A stretch of DNA of 64,000 nucleotides from Pseudomonas moraviensis (GTDB taxonomy: Bacteria > Pseudomonadota > Gammaproteobacteria > Pseudomonadales > Pseudomonadaceae): assembly GCF_900105805.1 (NCBI RefSeq), contig NZ_LT629788.1:496001-560000 (forward strand), read 5' to 3'. Under the pieces are notes generated by a model. It ran no database searches. It was given only the letters and a program-made list of their open reading frames with translations, and was not told where the DNA came from. Position numbers and translations under genes: made by a program. How positions within the stretch are numbered: the stretch's first letter is position 1; each line of letters opens with the position of its first letter. Of this stretch, positions 28,044 through 36,453 are shown piece after piece.

Positions 28044-30503
28044 ATGAAGCAAAAGCAGACTCTGGGAACACCACGGTTGTTGGGTATCGTCTGGCCCTTT
28101 ATTGCTGTCGTGGTGTTCCAGGCATTACTCGGGGGCGTGAGCCTTTACGTGCTTTCGGCCGTGCGTGGCTACGTGGCTGGAGAAAGCCTGTGGTCCAAGG
28201 GCCAGAAAGACGCCATCTATTATTTGAACCTCTACGCCGACAGCCGTGACGAGGCGATCTACCGCAAGTACCTGACGGCCATCGCCGTGCCCCAGGGCGG
28301 GCACGAATTGCGCTTGGCGCTGGATCGTCAGCCGCCGGATCTGCAGGCCGCGCGCGAAGGCATACTCAAGGGCGGCAATCACCCCGACGACGTTTCCAGC
28401 CTGATCTGGCTGTACCTCAATTTTCGTCACTTCAGTTATCTCGAAACCGCCATCGATCGCTGGACGATCGGCGACGCGTATCTGGACCGATTGCACGAAG
28501 TCGCGCAGGAGATGCATCAGGGCATTGCCCGGAACCAGGCCAGCCCCGGCGATGTGCAGCGCTGGAAAGTGCAGATCTTCGCCATCAACGATGCCGTGAC
28601 CCCGGCAGCCAGGGCTTTCAGCGATGCCTTGGGCGAAGGGTCGCGGGTGATCATGCGGATTTTGCTGTTCACCAACCTGGCCACCGCGCTGGGTCTGATC
28701 GTGCTGGCGCTGTGGCGCACGCACAAACTGCTCAAACAACGACATGAGTTTGCCCAGGCACTGCAACTGGAGAAGGATCGCGCGCATATCACCTTGCAGT
28801 CGATTGGCGATGGCGTGATCACCACCGACGTCAACGGCGCGATCGATTACATGAACCCGGCCGCCGAAGCCATGACCCACTGGAAGGCCGAGCAGGCGGC
28901 GGGCCTGCCGCTGTCGGCGCTGTTCAACCTGCTCGACGAGAATGCCCAGACCGAAGGGCTGACCTTGATCGAGCACATTCTCAGCGGTCAGCTCAGCGGC
29001 GGCAGCGAGCATTCCAAATTGATTCAGCGTCTGGATGGCAGCACGTTGTCGGTGACCCTGGTCGGTGCGCCGATCCGCAATGCCGGCAATGTCAGCGGCA
29101 CCGTGCTGGTGTTGCACGACATGACCCAGGAGCGGCAGTACATCGCCAATCTGTCCTGGCAGGCGACCCATGATGCGCTGACCGGGCTGGCCAACCGCCG
29201 CGAATTCGAATATCGCCTCGAACAGGCCTTGCACAACCTGACACGCCAGCCCGGGCGGCATGCGCTGATGTTCCTCGACCTGGACCAGTTCAAACTGGTC
29301 AACGACACCTGCGGCCATGCGGCAGGCGATGAGTTGTTGCGGCATATCTGCACGCTGCTGCAATCGGGCCTGCGCGAGGGCGACACGCTGGCGCGGCTGG
29401 GCGGCGACGAATTTGGCATCCTGCTGGAGAACTGCCCGCCGGAGGTGGCGGAGAAGATTGCCGAGAGCCTGCGCCAGACCGTGCAGAACCTGCATTTTGT
29501 CTGGAAAGGGCGGCCGTTTCTGACCACGGTCAGTATCGGCCTGGTCCACGTGGCGCAGAATCCGACCACCCTTGAGGCCTCGCTGCGGGCGGCGGACATG
29601 GCCTGCTACATGGCCAAGGAAAAGGGTCGCAATCGCGTGCAGGTCTACCACGCCGACGATTCCGAACTGTCCATGCGCTTCGGTGAAATGGCCTGGGTGC
29701 AACGGCTGCACATGGCGCTGGAGGAAAACCGCTTCTGCCTGTATGCCCAACAGATCGCGCCGCTCAAGCCGCAACCCGGTCAGGCCGGGCACATCGAGAT
29801 CCTCCTGCGTCTGCACGATGAGTCGGGACGGATGATTTTGCCGGACAGCTTTATTCCGGCGGCAGAGCGCTATGGTTTGATGACCCAGTTAGATCGCTGG
29901 GTAGTTCAAAACGTGTTTAAGGTAATTGCTCAGTGTATTGAGCAGGAACATGAACTTCCGTTAGCGATGTGTGCGATTAATCTGTCAGGCATTACTATCG
30001 GAGATGACGCGTTTTTGCACTTCCTGCGCGAACAGTTTGTTAACTACGCTATACCGCCTGAAATGATTTGTTTTGAAATTACTGAAACCAGTGCAATCGC
30101 CAATCTTGGCAGCGCAATTCGTTTTATCAATGAACTCAAAGGCTTAGGTTGTCACTTTTCCCTGGATGACTTTTGTGCCGGAATGTCTTCATTCGCTTAC
30201 TTGAAACATTTGCCTGTAGACTTCCTGAAGATCGACGGGAGTTTCGTAAAGGACATGCTGGACGACCCGATTAATCGGGCAATGGTCGAGGTGATCAATC
30301 ACATCGGCCATGTTATGGGTAAGCAGACAATTGCCGAGTTTGTTGAAACTAACCAGATCGAACAGGCATTGCTTGAAATAGGTGTGGATTACGCTCAGGG
30401 TTATGTCATAGAGCGTCCGCAGTTGTTTACCTGTGACAGTTTGCAAAGTCGCCCTGCCAGACCGCAGCCGTTGTTGTTCAAAGCGCCTGGCACGTTCCGT
30501 TGA
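28044..30503 (+). CDS. Membrane PAS-GGDEF-EAL cyclic-di-GMP protein
   Basis: This is an 819-residue sensor. Two transmembrane helices (about 13-35 and 208-227) bracket a periplasmic domain of about 170 residues. Then come a PAS domain (about 250-365), a GGDEF domain (G453-F457, with an REGD I-site five residues before it) and an EAL domain (E585-I-L, then NLSG, FEITET, DDFCAG, LKIDGSF and AEFVET). The usual catalytic residues of both domains are present, so it may make and degrade c-di-GMP; the first EAL residues read EIL instead of EAL. From about 29880 to 30440 the DNA is only about 43% G+C over 29881-30180, against about 63% in a sampled upstream line, while the reading frame is intact. 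It is followed by undA. Confidence 0.9.
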   Translation: MKQKQTLGTPRLLGIVWPFIAVVVFQALLGGVSLYVLSAVRGYVAGESLWSKGQKDAIYYLNLYADSRDEAIYRKYLTAIAVPQGGHELRLALDRQPPDLQAAREGILKGGNHPDDVSSLIWLYLNFRHFSYLETAIDRWTIGDAYLDRLHEVAQEMHQGIARNQASPGDVQRWKVQIFAINDAVTPAARAFSDALGEGSRVIMRILLFTNLATALGLIVLALWRTHKLLKQRHEFAQALQLEKDRAHITLQSIGDGVITTDVNGAIDYMNPAAEAMTHWKAEQAAGLPLSALFNLLDENAQTEGLTLIEHILSGQLSGGSEHSKLIQRLDGSTLSVTLVGAPIRNAGNVSGTVLVLHDMTQERQYIANLSWQATHDALTGLANRREFEYRLEQALHNLTRQPGRHALMFLDLDQFKLVNDTCGHAAGDELLRHICTLLQSGLREGDTLARLGGDEFGILLENCPPEVAEKIAESLRQTVQNLHFVWKGRPFLTTVSIGLVHVAQNPTTLEASLRAADMACYMAKEKGRNRVQVYHADDSELSMRFGEMAWVQRLHMALEENRFCLYAQQIAPLKPQPGQAGHIEILLRLHDESGRMILPDSFIPAAERYGLMTQLDRWVVQNVFKVIAQCIEQEHELPLAMCAINLSGITIGDDAFLHFLREQFVNYAIPPEMICFEITETSAIANLGSAIRFINELKGLGCHFSLDDFCAGMSSFAYLKHLPVDFLKIDGSFVKDMLDDPINRAMVEVINHIGHVMGKQTIAEFVETNQIEQALLEIGVDYAQGYVIERPQLFTCDSLQSRPARPQPLLFKAPGTFR

Positions 30504-30549
30504 AGTCTCTCGCCGATCCTTGCCATCACAACTCAAAAGGAGCCGAACA

Positions 30550-31344
30550 GTGATCGACACATTCAACCGAACCGGACCCCTCATGGAAGCTGCAAGTTAT
30601 CCTGCCTGGGCACAACAGCTCATCAAGGATTGCAGCGAGAGCAAGCGCCGGGTTGTCGAACATGAACTTTATCAGCGCATGCGTGACAACAAACTCAGCG
30701 CGAAAACCATGCGCCAGTACCTGATCGGCGGCTGGCCAGTGGTCGAGCAGTTTGCCTTGTACATGGCGCAGAACCTCACCAAGACCCGCTTCGCCCGCCA
30801 TCCCGGCGAGGACATGGCGCGGCGCTGGCTGATGCGCAACATCCGCGTCGAACTCAATCACGCCGACTACTGGATGCACTGGAGCCGCGCCCATGGCGTC
30901 AGCCTCGAAGATCTCCAGGCTCAGCAAGTGCCACCGGAGCTGCACGCCCTGAGTCACTGGTGCTGGCACACCAGCTCGGCGGATTCGCTGATCGTCGCGA
31001 TCGCCGCGACCAACTATGCGATCGAGGGCGCGACCGGGGAGTGGTCAGCGGTGGTCTGCTCGACCGGGGTCTATGCGGCGGCGTTCCCGGAAGAGGACCG
31101 CAAGCGCGCGATGAAGTGGCTGAAGATGCACGCCCAGTACGATGATGCCCATCCGTGGGAAGCGCTGGAAATCATCTGCACCCTGGCCGGCCTGAACCCG
31201 ACCAAGGCTTTGCAGGCCGAGCTGCGGCAGGCAATCTGCAAGAGCTACGACTACATGTACCTGTTCCTCGAACGGTGCATGCAGCTTGAAACGTCGGAGC
31301 GGTTGCTGGTCAACCGCGAGCGCAGGACCGTCACCGAGAGCTGA
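30550..31344 (+). CDS. undA: UndA, 1-undecene-forming non-heme iron oxidase
   Basis: This 264-residue, all-helical protein of the heme-oxygenase-like diiron oxidase (HDO) superfamily is often auto-annotated as a TenA regulator. With the GTG at 30550 as start, the iron ligands known for P. fluorescens UndA fall at the published numbers: E101, H104, E159, H194, D198 and H201 (VELNHADYW, AIEGATGEW, MHAQYDDAHPWE). This both identifies the gene and fixes the start. UndA uses oxygen to decarboxylate lauric acid to the volatile 1-undecene, an odour and signalling compound of pseudomonads. The ribosome binding site AAAGGAG lies about 8 bases before the GTG. The gene has its own REP pair downstream. 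Confidence 0.88.
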   Translation: MIDTFNRTGPLMEAASYPAWAQQLIKDCSESKRRVVEHELYQRMRDNKLSAKTMRQYLIGGWPVVEQFALYMAQNLTKTRFARHPGEDMARRWLMRNIRVELNHADYWMHWSRAHGVSLEDLQAQQVPPELHALSHWCWHTSSADSLIVAIAATNYAIEGATGEWSAVVCSTGVYAAAFPEEDRKRAMKWLKMHAQYDDAHPWEALEIICTLAGLNPTKALQAELRQAICKSYDYMYLFLERCMQLETSERLLVNRERRTVTES

Positions 31345-31350
31345 TAGAAC

Positions 31351-31439
31351 TGTGGGAGCGAGCCTGCTCGCGAAAGCGGTGGGTCATTCAACGAATCGTT
31401 GTCTGACACTCCCTCTTCGCGAGCAGGCTCGCTCCCACA
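31351..31439. repeat. REP pair (REPIN-like), CTCGCTCCCACA variant
   Basis: Exactly complementary 24-base arms TGTGGGAGCGAGCCTGCTCG + CGAA and reverse are separated by 41 bases. They fill the gap between the convergent undA and GGDEF genes, almost touching both stop codons. Confidence 0.9.
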
Positions 31440-31446
31440 ATGATCT

Positions 31447-32373
31447 CTAGCCGGCCATCGCCAGCCGGTTACGCCCCTCGCGCTTTGCGACATAGAGCGC
31501 ACTGTCCGCGCGGCGCAGCAAGCTGTCCGCCGATTCGCCCGGCAACAACGTCGAGCATCCCAGGCTCACGGTGATCTCGATCAACTGGCCATCGGCGAAA
31601 TATTCCTCCGACTGCGTCGCCTGGCGCAAACGCTCGCCGACCATCGCCGCCGCTTCACGGCCGGTGTTGGACAGCAGGATCAGAAACTCCTCGCCGCCAT
31701 AACGGAACACCATGTCGACGTTGCGCAGCTGCGCCTTGATCGACGCTGCGATAGCCTTGAGCACGTCATCCCCGGCGCCGTGGCCGTGTTCGTCGTTGAC
31801 CCGTTTGAAGTGGTCGATGTCGAGCATCAGCACCGACAGCGGCTGCACATGGCGGCGCGACATGTCGATCTCGCGCTGCAAGGTCTGCTCCATCGCCACG
31901 CGATTGCCGGCGCCGGTCAACGGGTCGCGCAAGGCACTTTGAGTGGCGGCGCGATAGAGCAGGGCGTTGCGCATCGGATAGAGCAGGCAGGACAGCAGCG
32001 ACTCGAGGTCGCCCTGTTCCTTGTCGTTGAAACGCTGATTGCGGCGGAAGACCAGCTCGCCCATGTGCTCGCCTTCGTGGCTCAGGGTGTAGCTGACCGA
32101 ATGGTGGCCGCGGGCGCCGAACTCCAGGCGCAGATCACTGGCCTTATGCACGTAGCTCAGCGCGTCCAACGGCACCAGGCGCTGGATTTCGCGGAAAAAG
32201 AGGCCAAGGATGCGCTGAGGCTCAAGGCTGGTTTGCAGTTGCAGGCTCATTTGCTGACGCAATTGCGCCAGGCTGGTCGGGCGCTCGATCAGCGCCGGTA
32301 GTTGACCGAAGCCCAGGCGCTGCAATTTGGCACTGTCAAAGTCAATTGCATGGGTCTGGGAAGGAGATTTCAT
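31447..32373 (-). CDS. Diguanylate cyclase (GGDEF domain)
   Basis: This is a 308-residue soluble cyclase. An N-terminal GAF-like region (about 30-145) precedes a GGDEF domain (about 150-300) with an intact catalytic site, RYGGEEFLILLS. An RNVD inhibitory site lies exactly five residues before GGEEF, so product feedback inhibition is expected. No transmembrane helix is visible. It should make c-di-GMP from two GTP. It is convergent with undA and transcribed towards it. The 361-base gap upstream (32374-32734) shows only a short hairpin at about 32678-32695 (GCGGCAA/TTGCCGC); its promoter must lie in this gap. Confidence 0.88.
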   Translation of the reverse strand: MKSPSQTHAIDFDSAKLQRLGFGQLPALIERPTSLAQLRQQMSLQLQTSLEPQRILGLFFREIQRLVPLDALSYVHKASDLRLEFGARGHHSVSYTLSHEGEHMGELVFRRNQRFNDKEQGDLESLLSCLLYPMRNALLYRAATQSALRDPLTGAGNRVAMEQTLQREIDMSRRHVQPLSVLMLDIDHFKRVNDEHGHGAGDDVLKAIAASIKAQLRNVDMVFRYGGEEFLILLSNTGREAAAMVGERLRQATQSEEYFADGQLIEITVSLGCSTLLPGESADSLLRRADSALYVAKREGRNRLAMAG

Positions 32374-32734
32374 ATGGCGTGAGCCCCTAAGCAGTAAGTC
32401 TGTCTTACAGGCTGGGTGAGAGCGGCTATGGGCTGCGCGTCGTACTGATCCATCAGTCCCGTAGGACGTTTGGCGTAAGTTTAGTCTGCCGCAGGACGAT
32501 CAGTCAGCTATCGAAATCGGCGTTGCCCCATGGCCATCACACGGCATGTTTTGAGGGAATTTAGAGCGAAACCCGTGCCATTCGGTTCGATTTTATTTAA
32601 AGCTTTTCCAATCAATGACTTGCTGAAACGTGCCAGCGTCTAGCGCTGGGTAATTGGCGGCTTTGTGACGCTTCTGAGCGGCAATGGTTTGCCGCGACAG
32701 CATTCTGCCGCGGCAACAAATGCGACGTATGGCG

Positions 32735-33475
32735 TTATTGAGCGTTGAAAGCCTGGCCATTGACGCCTGTGCTGTCGGGACCCATCAGGTACAGATACAC
32801 CGGCATGATCTCTTCCGGCGTCGGGTTGTTCAGCGGATTCTCCGCCGGGTACGCCTGCGCACGCATGCTGGTGCGGGTGCCGCCGGGGTTGATGCTGTTG
32901 GAGCGCACCGGCGCCACGCCTTCGACTTCGTCGGCCAGGGTTTGCATCAGGCCTTCGGTGGCGAATTTCGACACGCCGTAGGCGCCCCAATACGCACGGC
33001 CCTTGCGCCCGACGCTGCTGGAGGTGAACACCACCGAAGCATCCTGGGACAGCTTGAGCAGCGGCAGCAAGGTGCTGGTCAGCATGAACATCGCGTTGAC
33101 GTTGACCTGCATGACGCGCATGAAGTTTTCGCCGGACAGTTGCTCGATCGGCGTGCGTGGGCCGATGATCGAGGCGTTGTGCAGCAGCCCGTCGAGGTGG
33201 CCGAACTCGGTTTCGATCATCGCCGCCAGTTCATCGTACTGATGGGGCAGGGCAGTCTCAAGGTTGAACGGGATCACCGCCGGTTGCGGATGACCGGCCG
33301 CTTCGATCTCGTCGTAGACCTCGGTCAGATTGGCCTCTGTCTTGCCCAGCAGCAGCACGGTGGCGCCGTGTGCGGCATAGGTCTTCGCCGCAGCCGCCCC
33401 GATGCCACGACCGGCACCCGTGACGAGAATCACCCGGTCCTTGAGCAATTCGGGGCGAGCGGTGTAATCAAACAT
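32735..33475 (-). CDS. YciK family short-chain oxidoreductase
   Basis: This is a 246-residue SDR. It shows the cofactor loop TGAGRGIGAAAAKTYA, the NAS(I) segment HNASIIGP and the catalytic pair in YGVSKFATEG. The whole matches the YciK group, conserved beside mupP and ubiG in Pseudomonas. The physiological substrate is unknown. The start ATG at 33475 follows GAGG five bases upstream. The gene is third in a minus-strand series ubiG-mupP-yciK, but a REP-type repeat lies between it and mupP. Confidence 0.85.
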   Translation of the reverse strand: MFDYTARPELLKDRVILVTGAGRGIGAAAAKTYAAHGATVLLLGKTEANLTEVYDEIEAAGHPQPAVIPFNLETALPHQYDELAAMIETEFGHLDGLLHNASIIGPRTPIEQLSGENFMRVMQVNVNAMFMLTSTLLPLLKLSQDASVVFTSSSVGRKGRAYWGAYGVSKFATEGLMQTLADEVEGVAPVRSNSINPGGTRTSMRAQAYPAENPLNNPTPEEIMPVYLYLMGPDSTGVNGQAFNAQ

Positions 33476-33494
33476 AAAAACCTCATAGTCCTTG

Positions 33495-33569
33495 AAAGAT
33501 CGCAGCCTTCGGCAGCTCCTGCATGGGTATGCATTCTCCTGTAGGAGCTGCCGAAGGCTGCGATCTTTT
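33495..33569. repeat. Inverted repeat pair, third REP family
   Basis: The arms AAAGATCGCAGCCTTCGGCA + GCTCCT... and the reverse (AGGAGCTGCCGAAGGCTGCG + ATCTTT) face each other about the 33524-33539 spacer. They differ at one base of the inner end. The sequence family GATCGCAGCCTTCGGCAGC is distinct from the other repeats of the window. Confidence 0.85.
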
Positions 33570-33577
33570 GATTTTGG

Positions 33578-34249
33578 TCAGCAGCTGCAAAGCGCGCTAT
33601 CGAGCACCTTGCGCAACTCCAGCGGGTGATCCACAACCACGTCCGCGCCCCAATGCCGCGGGTTGTCGTCAGGGTGAATATAGCCGTAGGTCACCGCAGC
33701 GGTCTTGGTGCCGGCGTCGCGGCCCGATTCGATATCGCGCAGATCATCGCCGATAAACAGCACGGTCGACGGATCCAGATCCAGCATCTTGCAGGCGAGG
33801 ATCAACGGCTCCGGGTCCGGCTTGCTGTTCTTCACATGGTCCGGGCAGATCAGCAGCGCCGAACGCTCGGCCAGCCCCAGACGTTGCATGATCGGCTCAG
33901 CGAAGCGCACCGGTTTGTTGGTGACCACACCCCAGATCAGATTGGCCTTTTCGATGTCGGCGAGCAGTTCGCTCATGCCGTCGAACAGTCTGCTGTGCAC
34001 TGCGCAGCCGACCAGATAGCGCTCGAGAAACTCCAGGCGCAGCTCCTCGAAGCCTGGCGATTCCGGGTCCATCGAGAACGTCACTGCGACCATGGCCTTG
34101 GCGCCGCCGGAGATTTCATCGCGAATGTGCTTGTCGTTGATCGGCGGCAAACCGCGATCGGCGCGCATTGCCTGGCAGATGGCAATGAAGTCCGGCGCGG
34201 TGTCGAGCAGGGTGCCGTCCATGTCGAAAAGTACCGCTCTGATGGCCAT
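33578..34249 (-). CDS. mupP: N-acetylmuramic acid 6-phosphate phosphatase MupP
   Basis: This is a 223-residue HAD-superfamily phosphatase. Motif I, FDMDGTLLDT, is at about residues 8-17, motif II is VVTNKPV, and motif IV is FIGDDLRDIESGRDAG, typical of the phosphoglycolate-phosphatase-like subgroup. In Pseudomonas the gene next to ubiG encodes MupP, which dephosphorylates MurNAc-6-phosphate in the cell-wall recycling pathway that bypasses de novo synthesis and affects fosfomycin and beta-lactam response. This assignment rests on family and neighbourhood. Four bases separate it from the ubiG stop, so the two are co-transcribed. Confidence 0.88.
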   Translation of the reverse strand: MAIRAVLFDMDGTLLDTAPDFIAICQAMRADRGLPPINDKHIRDEISGGAKAMVAVTFSMDPESPGFEELRLEFLERYLVGCAVHSRLFDGMSELLADIEKANLIWGVVTNKPVRFAEPIMQRLGLAERSALLICPDHVKNSKPDPEPLILACKMLDLDPSTVLFIGDDLRDIESGRDAGTKTAAVTYGYIHPDDNPRHWGADVVVDHPLELRKVLDSALCSC

Positions 34250-34253
34250 CGGC

Positions 34254-34952
34254 TTATTCCTCGCGCAGGGTCTGGATCATGTAGTTGACGTCAACGTCGT
34301 TGGCCAGCTTGTAGTGCTTGGTCAGCGGGTTGTAGGTCAGACCGATGATGTCCTTGACGGTCAGGCCGGCCATGCGGCTCCACGCGCCGAGCTCGGACGG
34401 GCGAATGAATTTCTTGAAATCATGGGTGCCGCGCGGCAGCAGCTTCATGATGTATTCGGCGCCGATGATCGCGAACAGATACGCCTTCGGGTTGCGGTTG
34501 ATGGTCGAGAAGAACACCTGGCCGCCCGGCTTGACCATGCGGAAACAGGCGCGGATCACTGAGGATGGATCCGGCACGTGCTCGAGCATTTCCAGGCAGG
34601 TGACCACATCGAACTGCTCGGGCATCTCGTCAGCGAGGGCTTCGGCGGTGATCTGCCGGTATTCGACGCTGACCCCGGATTCCAGCTGATGCAGTTGCGC
34701 GACCGCCAGCGGCGCTTCGCCCATGTCGATGCCCATCACCGTGGCGCCGCGCTGGGCCATGGCTTCGCTGAGGATGCCGCCGCCGCAGCCGACGTCGAGG
34801 ACTTTCTTGCCGGCCAGGTTGACCCGTTCGTCGATCCAGTTGACCCGCAGCGGGTTGATGTCATGCAGTGGCTTGAATTCGCTTTCGCGGTCCCACCAGC
34901 GATGGGCCAGGGCCTCGAATTTGGCGATTTCGGCGTGGTCGACGTTGCTCAT
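34254..34952 (-). CDS. ubiG: Ubiquinone biosynthesis O-methyltransferase UbiG
   Basis: This 232-residue SAM-dependent methyltransferase performs both O-methylation steps of ubiquinone synthesis. Visible features are the opening DHAEIAKFEALAHRWWD, the SAM-binding VLDVGCGGGILSEAMAQ (about 50-66) and the family segment LEMLEHVPDPSSVIRACF. The ATG at 34952 follows GAGGAATTGAAC; the upstream TTG (34958) is less likely. It is the promoter-proximal gene of the minus-strand ubiG-mupP pair. The stop of mtaD lies 58 bases upstream. Confidence 0.93.
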   Translation of the reverse strand: MSNVDHAEIAKFEALAHRWWDRESEFKPLHDINPLRVNWIDERVNLAGKKVLDVGCGGGILSEAMAQRGATVMGIDMGEAPLAVAQLHQLESGVSVEYRQITAEALADEMPEQFDVVTCLEMLEHVPDPSSVIRACFRMVKPGGQVFFSTINRNPKAYLFAIIGAEYIMKLLPRGTHDFKKFIRPSELGAWSRMAGLTVKDIIGLTYNPLTKHYKLANDVDVNYMIQTLREE

Positions 34953-35010
34953 GTTCAATTCCTCGAAAAACCTGAAAAGGGCTGTAGCCGCGGATATTGC
35001 GCCGCGGTGT

Positions 35011-36345
35011 TTACGATTCGGTATGGCCGCTGATGCGCTGGCCCCAGTGGCGGGCGGTCTCGCCCAGCTGTTGTTCGTCCATGCGGGTCAGGCGCCGATC
35101 GTCGAGCACTTGTTTGCCGGCGACCCACAGGTGTTTCACGCAATCGCGCCCGGTGGCGTAGATCAACTGCGACACCGGGTCGTACACCGGTTGCTGCGCC
35201 AGACCGGACAGGTCGAACGCGACGATGTCCGCGGCTTTGCCGATCTCCAGCGAGCCGACCTGCGTCTCGATGCCCAATGCACGGGCGCCGTTCAGCGTGG
35301 CCATGCGCAAGGCGCGATGGGCATCCAGCGCGGTGGCGGAGCCAGCGACGGCTTTGGCCAGCAGGGCGGCAGTGCGGGTTTCGCCGAGCAGGTCAAGATC
35401 ATTGTTGCTCGCCGCGCCATCGGTGCCGACAGCCACATTGACCCCAGCCTGCCACAAACGCTCGACCGGGCAGAAGCCGCTGGCCAGTTTGAGGTTGGAT
35501 TCCGGGCAGTGGATCACGCTGCTGTTGCTTTCTACCAGCAGGGCGAGGTCGTCATCGCTGATCTGGGTCATGTGCACGGCCTGGAACCGCGGGCCGAGCA
35601 GGCCAAGGCGCGCGAGGCGCGCCAGTGGCCGTTCGCCGGTCTGCTCGACGGCCTGCTGCACCTCGAATGCGGTTTCGTGCACGTGCATGTGGATCGAGGC
35701 GTCCAGCTCCTCGGCGATCACCCTGATTTTCTCGAGGTTCTCATCGCCGACGGTGTAGGGTGCATGAGGGCCGAAAGTGATCTTGATGCGTTCGTGATGC
35801 TTGAGGTCGCCGAACAACTCGACGCCCTGACGAATGGCTTCGTCGGCGCTGCTGGCACCGGGGATCGGGAAATCGAGGATCGGAATGGCGATCTGCGCAC
35901 GGATGCCGCTGTTGTGCACGCGCTCGCTGGCGACTTTCGGGAAGAAATACATGTCCGAAAAACAGCTGATGCCGCCCTTGATCTGCTCGGCGATCGCCAG
36001 ATCGGTGCCGTCGCGGACGAAGTCTTCATCGACCCATTTGCCTTCGGCCGGCCAGATGTGATTTTCCAGCCAGGTCATCAGCGGCAGATCGTCGGCCAGG
36101 CCCCGGAACAGTGTCATCGCCGCATGGCCGTGGGCGTTGATCAGCCCCGGCGCCAGCAAGATATCCGGCAGTTCACGGATTTGCGTGGCGTTACACTTCA
36201 ATGCTTCAGCCCGCGGGCCGATAAATACGATGCGACCATCACGGATGCCCAGGCCGTGCTCCTTGAGCACCACGCCTGCAGGTTCGACGGGAACCAGCCA
36301 GGTCGGCAGCAATAACAGGTCGAGCGCAATGGCAGGTTTCGGCAT
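35011..36345 (-). CDS. mtaD: 5-methylthioadenosine deaminase (TRZ/ATZ-family amidohydrolase)
   Basis: This 444-residue amidohydrolase of the TIM-barrel metallo-dependent superfamily shows the metal ligands in LINAHGHAAMTLFRG (about residue 68), HVHETAFEV, HCPESNLKLASG and GTDGAASNNDLDLL. In Pseudomonas the gene next to mtnA deaminates 5'-methylthioadenosine to methylthioinosine, the species-specific opening of methionine salvage. The substrate is thus inferred from neighbourhood and family. The frame runs open far upstream, but that stretch lies opposite mtnA; MPKPAIALDLLLLP at 36345 is a sensible start. It is divergent from mtnA with 108 bases between. Confidence 0.87.
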   Translation of the reverse strand: MPKPAIALDLLLLPTWLVPVEPAGVVLKEHGLGIRDGRIVFIGPRAEALKCNATQIRELPDILLAPGLINAHGHAAMTLFRGLADDLPLMTWLENHIWPAEGKWVDEDFVRDGTDLAIAEQIKGGISCFSDMYFFPKVASERVHNSGIRAQIAIPILDFPIPGASSADEAIRQGVELFGDLKHHERIKITFGPHAPYTVGDENLEKIRVIAEELDASIHMHVHETAFEVQQAVEQTGERPLARLARLGLLGPRFQAVHMTQISDDDLALLVESNSSVIHCPESNLKLASGFCPVERLWQAGVNVAVGTDGAASNNDLDLLGETRTAALLAKAVAGSATALDAHRALRMATLNGARALGIETQVGSLEIGKAADIVAFDLSGLAQQPVYDPVSQLIYATGRDCVKHLWVAGKQVLDDRRLTRMDEQQLGETARHWGQRISGHTES

Positions 36346-36382
36346 CGAGGGTCGGTTCCAGTGCTTTTGTAAAGGATGGCGA

Positions 36383-36420
36383 AGTATACCCGAGCGTCTT
36401 CGCGGGGGGATCGCTATAAT
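36383..36420. promoter_or_regulatory. Divergent promoter region mtaD/mtnA
   Basis: TATAAT at 36415-36420 is a good -10 box for mtnA (plus strand), 33 bases before its start. TATACT on the minus strand (complement of 36383-36388) is a candidate -10 for mtaD. No strong -35 box accompanies either. The back-to-back layout would let the two methylthioadenosine-salvage genes be controlled together. Confidence 0.45.
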
Positions 36421-36453
36421 CGGCGGCTTTTGTTCATGAGTGCGGGGTGTGGG

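Noticed and set aside
30433..30549. Longer undA start at 30433
   Set aside because: The first 39 codons overlap the end of the GGDEF-EAL gene in another frame; the GTG at 30550 has the ribosome binding site and gives the correct ligand numbering.
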